A stretch of DNA of 64,000 nt from Marisediminitalea aggregata (GTDB lineage Bacteria; Pseudomonadota; Gammaproteobacteria; Enterobacterales; Alteromonadaceae): the NCBI RefSeq assembly GCF_900129565.1, contig NZ_FQWD01000008.1, forward strand, positions 124,001 to 188,000, in the 5' to 3' direction. The translations under genes were made by a program, and so were the position numbers. Below, one piece after another: positions 62,470 through 64,000 of this stretch. Below the pieces are notes generated by a model that was not told where the DNA came from, searched no databases, and saw only the letters and a program-made list of their open reading frames with translations. The stretch's first letter is position 1. Each line of letters opens with the position of its first letter.

Positions 62470-64000
62470 TCAGTGATCCGATGGAATGGTGGATACGGGA
62501 AACGTTAGTGCGAATTGGGTTCCTCTGTGCGAGGTACGTTTAATTTTTATATCGCCATTAAAGGCTTGATACATCCAGGCCTTCGCCATATGTAGTCCCA
62601 AGCCGGTATGTTGTTTGTGTCGCTTACTGGTAATAAATGGGTCAAAGATCTGTTCCTGAATCGATTCGGGTATACCACATCCATTGTCTGTCACGGTAAT
62701 CTCAACCTTGTCGGGAAATGAGGAGCCTTCAATAATGACCTGATTCGCGTTTCTGTCATTAAATGCGTGGGCCAGGGTATTGCTGAGCAATATTTGGATG
62801 ATTTGTGAAAATGCACCCGGGTATCCTTCAATTTCCAGGTCATCACCAATGGCGTTTTTCACTGTTACGTGATGTTGTTTGAACAGGCCGGCCATACTGC
62901 GTTCGAGATCCATAATAGTTTGGCGTACCTTGAAGCGGGTAAAGTCATCTTTGGCGCGTTCAAAAGAAAGACGTTTGAAGCCTTTAACCAGACTAATTGC
63001 CCGATGATTGTTGTCGTTGGCTAACGAAAGAGTTTTGTCAGTTTGACTTATAAAATGATGAAACTGTTCTTTAGTGAGACCTTCATTGGCCTGCCTGCGC
63101 AGTGCATCCAGTAAGTTTTTTAAATTTGAAAGCGCCATGTTGGTAGCACCAACCGGTGTATTCAACTCATGGGCGAGGCCGGCTACCATAATACTTAGCG
63201 AAGACAGTTTTTGTGATTCTGCCAGTTCTTCAATTAGGACGGTTTGCTGGTCAAGCGCGGTTTTCAGTGAATCCCTCTCCACTTTTATTGCTTTGCTAAG
63301 ACGTTGTAGACGCTGAATATGCTTAACATATAAAAACAGCACAAGTAACCCAAACATACATAACCCCAGGGCATACAATATGGCTGTTTGAAACGCATTG
63401 GTTTGCAGGGCTGGCAATACATCATCACGGCTTTTGGTGAGTAGGTAGATGTCGGGTAAACCTCCGGTTTCAAGGAACGATGAGTTTATGCGCTGGGCGG
63501 TTACCACTGTGTTGTTTAGTGTTTGCGTCGTTATACTGTCTTGGGTGGAAAGTTGGTGCCACAAAGAGGGGATTTCGACCACGATGTTGGCTGGTGCTTT
63601 TATCAGGTCGACGCTCCATTCTTTGCTCTCCATCGGGTGCAAAATCCATTTTGACGTGCCAGCACCGACAAGTAGGGCACTCTCCGGCGTATTGAGAGAC
63701 TTCAAGCTGCTAAGCAGAGGCCTTAAATCAAAGTTTATAACCAGCAGACCCGTGCCTAGTTCAGCTTGTTCGGCTTTGGTTACCGCTCTGATTGTTGGTT
63801 GAAAAGGGCGTTGCACTTCCCCGTTTTCGATATTCAGATCAATTGGCGTAATAAAAATCTCATTGGGGGCTAACTGTATGCCAGCGCTGAAATAGTATCT
63901 CGCCGCTTTGTTTTGAAGTGCTGATTCTTCTACCGAATACAGTGTGTTGTCAGGCGCTTTTTCCAAACGGATTTTTTCGTTTCCATTTTCATCCAGCCAT
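62470..64000 (-). CDS. Sensor histidine kinase, N-terminus beyond window
   Basis: The frame is open through the right edge. The stop is at 62470 and the visible part is about 510 residues. At the edge the frame reads WLDENGNEKIRLEKAPDNTL, a Cache-type sensor signature, so the sensor domain starts outside the window. A membrane helix lies around 63340-63400 (AILYALGLCMFGLLVLFLYV). The H-box is MVAGLAHELNTPVGATNMAL, with an N-box region QILLSNTLAHAFN, then VTDNGCGIPESIQEQIF and GLGLHMAKAWMY. It is an orphan kinase in the visible part; a TTG at 63966 is not the true start. Confidence 0.9.
   Translation of the reverse strand, partial: WLDENGNEKIRLEKAPDNTLYSVEESALQNKAARYYFSAGIQLAPNEIFITPIDLNIENGEVQRPFQPTIRAVTKAEQAELGTGLLVINFDLRPLLSSLKSLNTPESALLVGAGTSKWILHPMESKEWSVDLIKAPANIVVEIPSLWHQLSTQDSITTQTLNNTVVTAQRINSSFLETGGLPDIYLLTKSRDDVLPALQTNAFQTAILYALGLCMFGLLVLFLYVKHIQRLQRLSKAIKVERDSLKTALDQQTVLIEELAESQKLSSLSIMVAGLAHELNTPVGATNMALSNLKNLLDALRRQANEGLTKEQFHHFISQTDKTLSLANDNNHRAISLVKGFKRLSFERAKDDFTRFKVRQTIMDLERSMAGLFKQHHVTVKNAIGDDLEIEGYPGAFSQIIQILLSNTLAHAFNDRNANQVIIEGSSFPDKVEITVTDNGCGIPESIQEQIFDPFITSKRHKQHTGLGLHMAKAWMYQAFNGDIKIKRTSHRGTQFALTFPVSTIPSDH

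Noticed and set aside
1-64000. CRISPR arrays, prophage or rRNA/tRNA genes
   Set aside because: No regularly spaced repeats, no phage structural or integrase genes and no tRNA-like or rRNA sequence were seen when reading both strands; this is by eye and not a computed search.

Overview
The window looks like chromosomal DNA from a marine gammaproteobacterium of the Alteromonadales (Alteromonadaceae-like). The basis is gene content: large TIGR01782-type TonB-dependent receptors (TBDTs) with SapC and tryptophan-halogenase partners, a DUF2333 protein next to a TIGR04219-type outer-membrane protein, cysJIH, sthA, dusA and a psp operon. The genus is not resolved. No tRNA, rRNA, CRISPR array, prophage or intact insertion sequence was seen.

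Left part (1-35046): a plant/algal hemicellulose utilisation region centred on xylan. From the left edge, on the minus strand, lie a cut SapC gene, TBDT1, a DUF6445 protein, a flavin-dependent halogenase, TBDT2, a GH9 lipoprotein, a sialate-O-acetylesterase-type esterase, xylA and xylB. Divergent from these are xylR and a GH43-GH115 pair (beta-xylosidase and xylan alpha-glucuronidase). A LysR regulator, a small unrecognised ORF, a zeta-toxin-like gene pair and an unknown AT-richer gene (22476-25658) interrupt the region. It resumes with a GH5 lipoprotein, a membrane-anchored AraC regulator, a GH2 enzyme, a Gfo/Idh/MocA dehydrogenase, a XylE-type sugar/H+ symporter and a GH43 lipoprotein. Inferred flow: outer-membrane import, debranching and cleavage at the surface or in the periplasm, XylE-type inner-membrane uptake, then XylA/XylB to xylulose-5-phosphate. 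No GH10/GH11 endoxylanase is present here.

Middle (35295-45792): a cell-surface-signalling locus. It has an ECF sigma factor, a FecR anti-sigma factor and an STN-domain TBDT, convergent with a second TBDT translationally coupled to an exported PI-PLC-C1-type phospholipase. A lipoprotein metallophosphoesterase is divergent from the phospholipase. I infer a scavenging system for a phosphorylated, possibly phosphoinositide- or inositol-phosphate-like ligand.

Right-middle (45926-52119): dusA, then two tandem copies of a previously unnamed two-gene cassette (92-aa exported protein plus about 52-55-aa single-pass membrane protein), then pspA, pspC and a 109-aa membrane protein. Each cassette copy and pspA is preceded by a sigma-54-like promoter and a pair of 15-bp operators whose starts are exactly 21 bp apart. 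This looks like one enhancer-controlled envelope-stress regulon, and it is the strongest new observation in the window. DUF2333 and a TIGR04219-type barrel protein follow.

Right end (52169-64000): cysJIH behind a perfect 14-bp leader hairpin, a TIGR03899/DUF2806-like protein, a REC-GGDEF(degenerate)-EAL regulator, a uracil-DNA-glycosylase-family protein, a small exported protein, sthA, and a sensor histidine kinase cut by the right edge.
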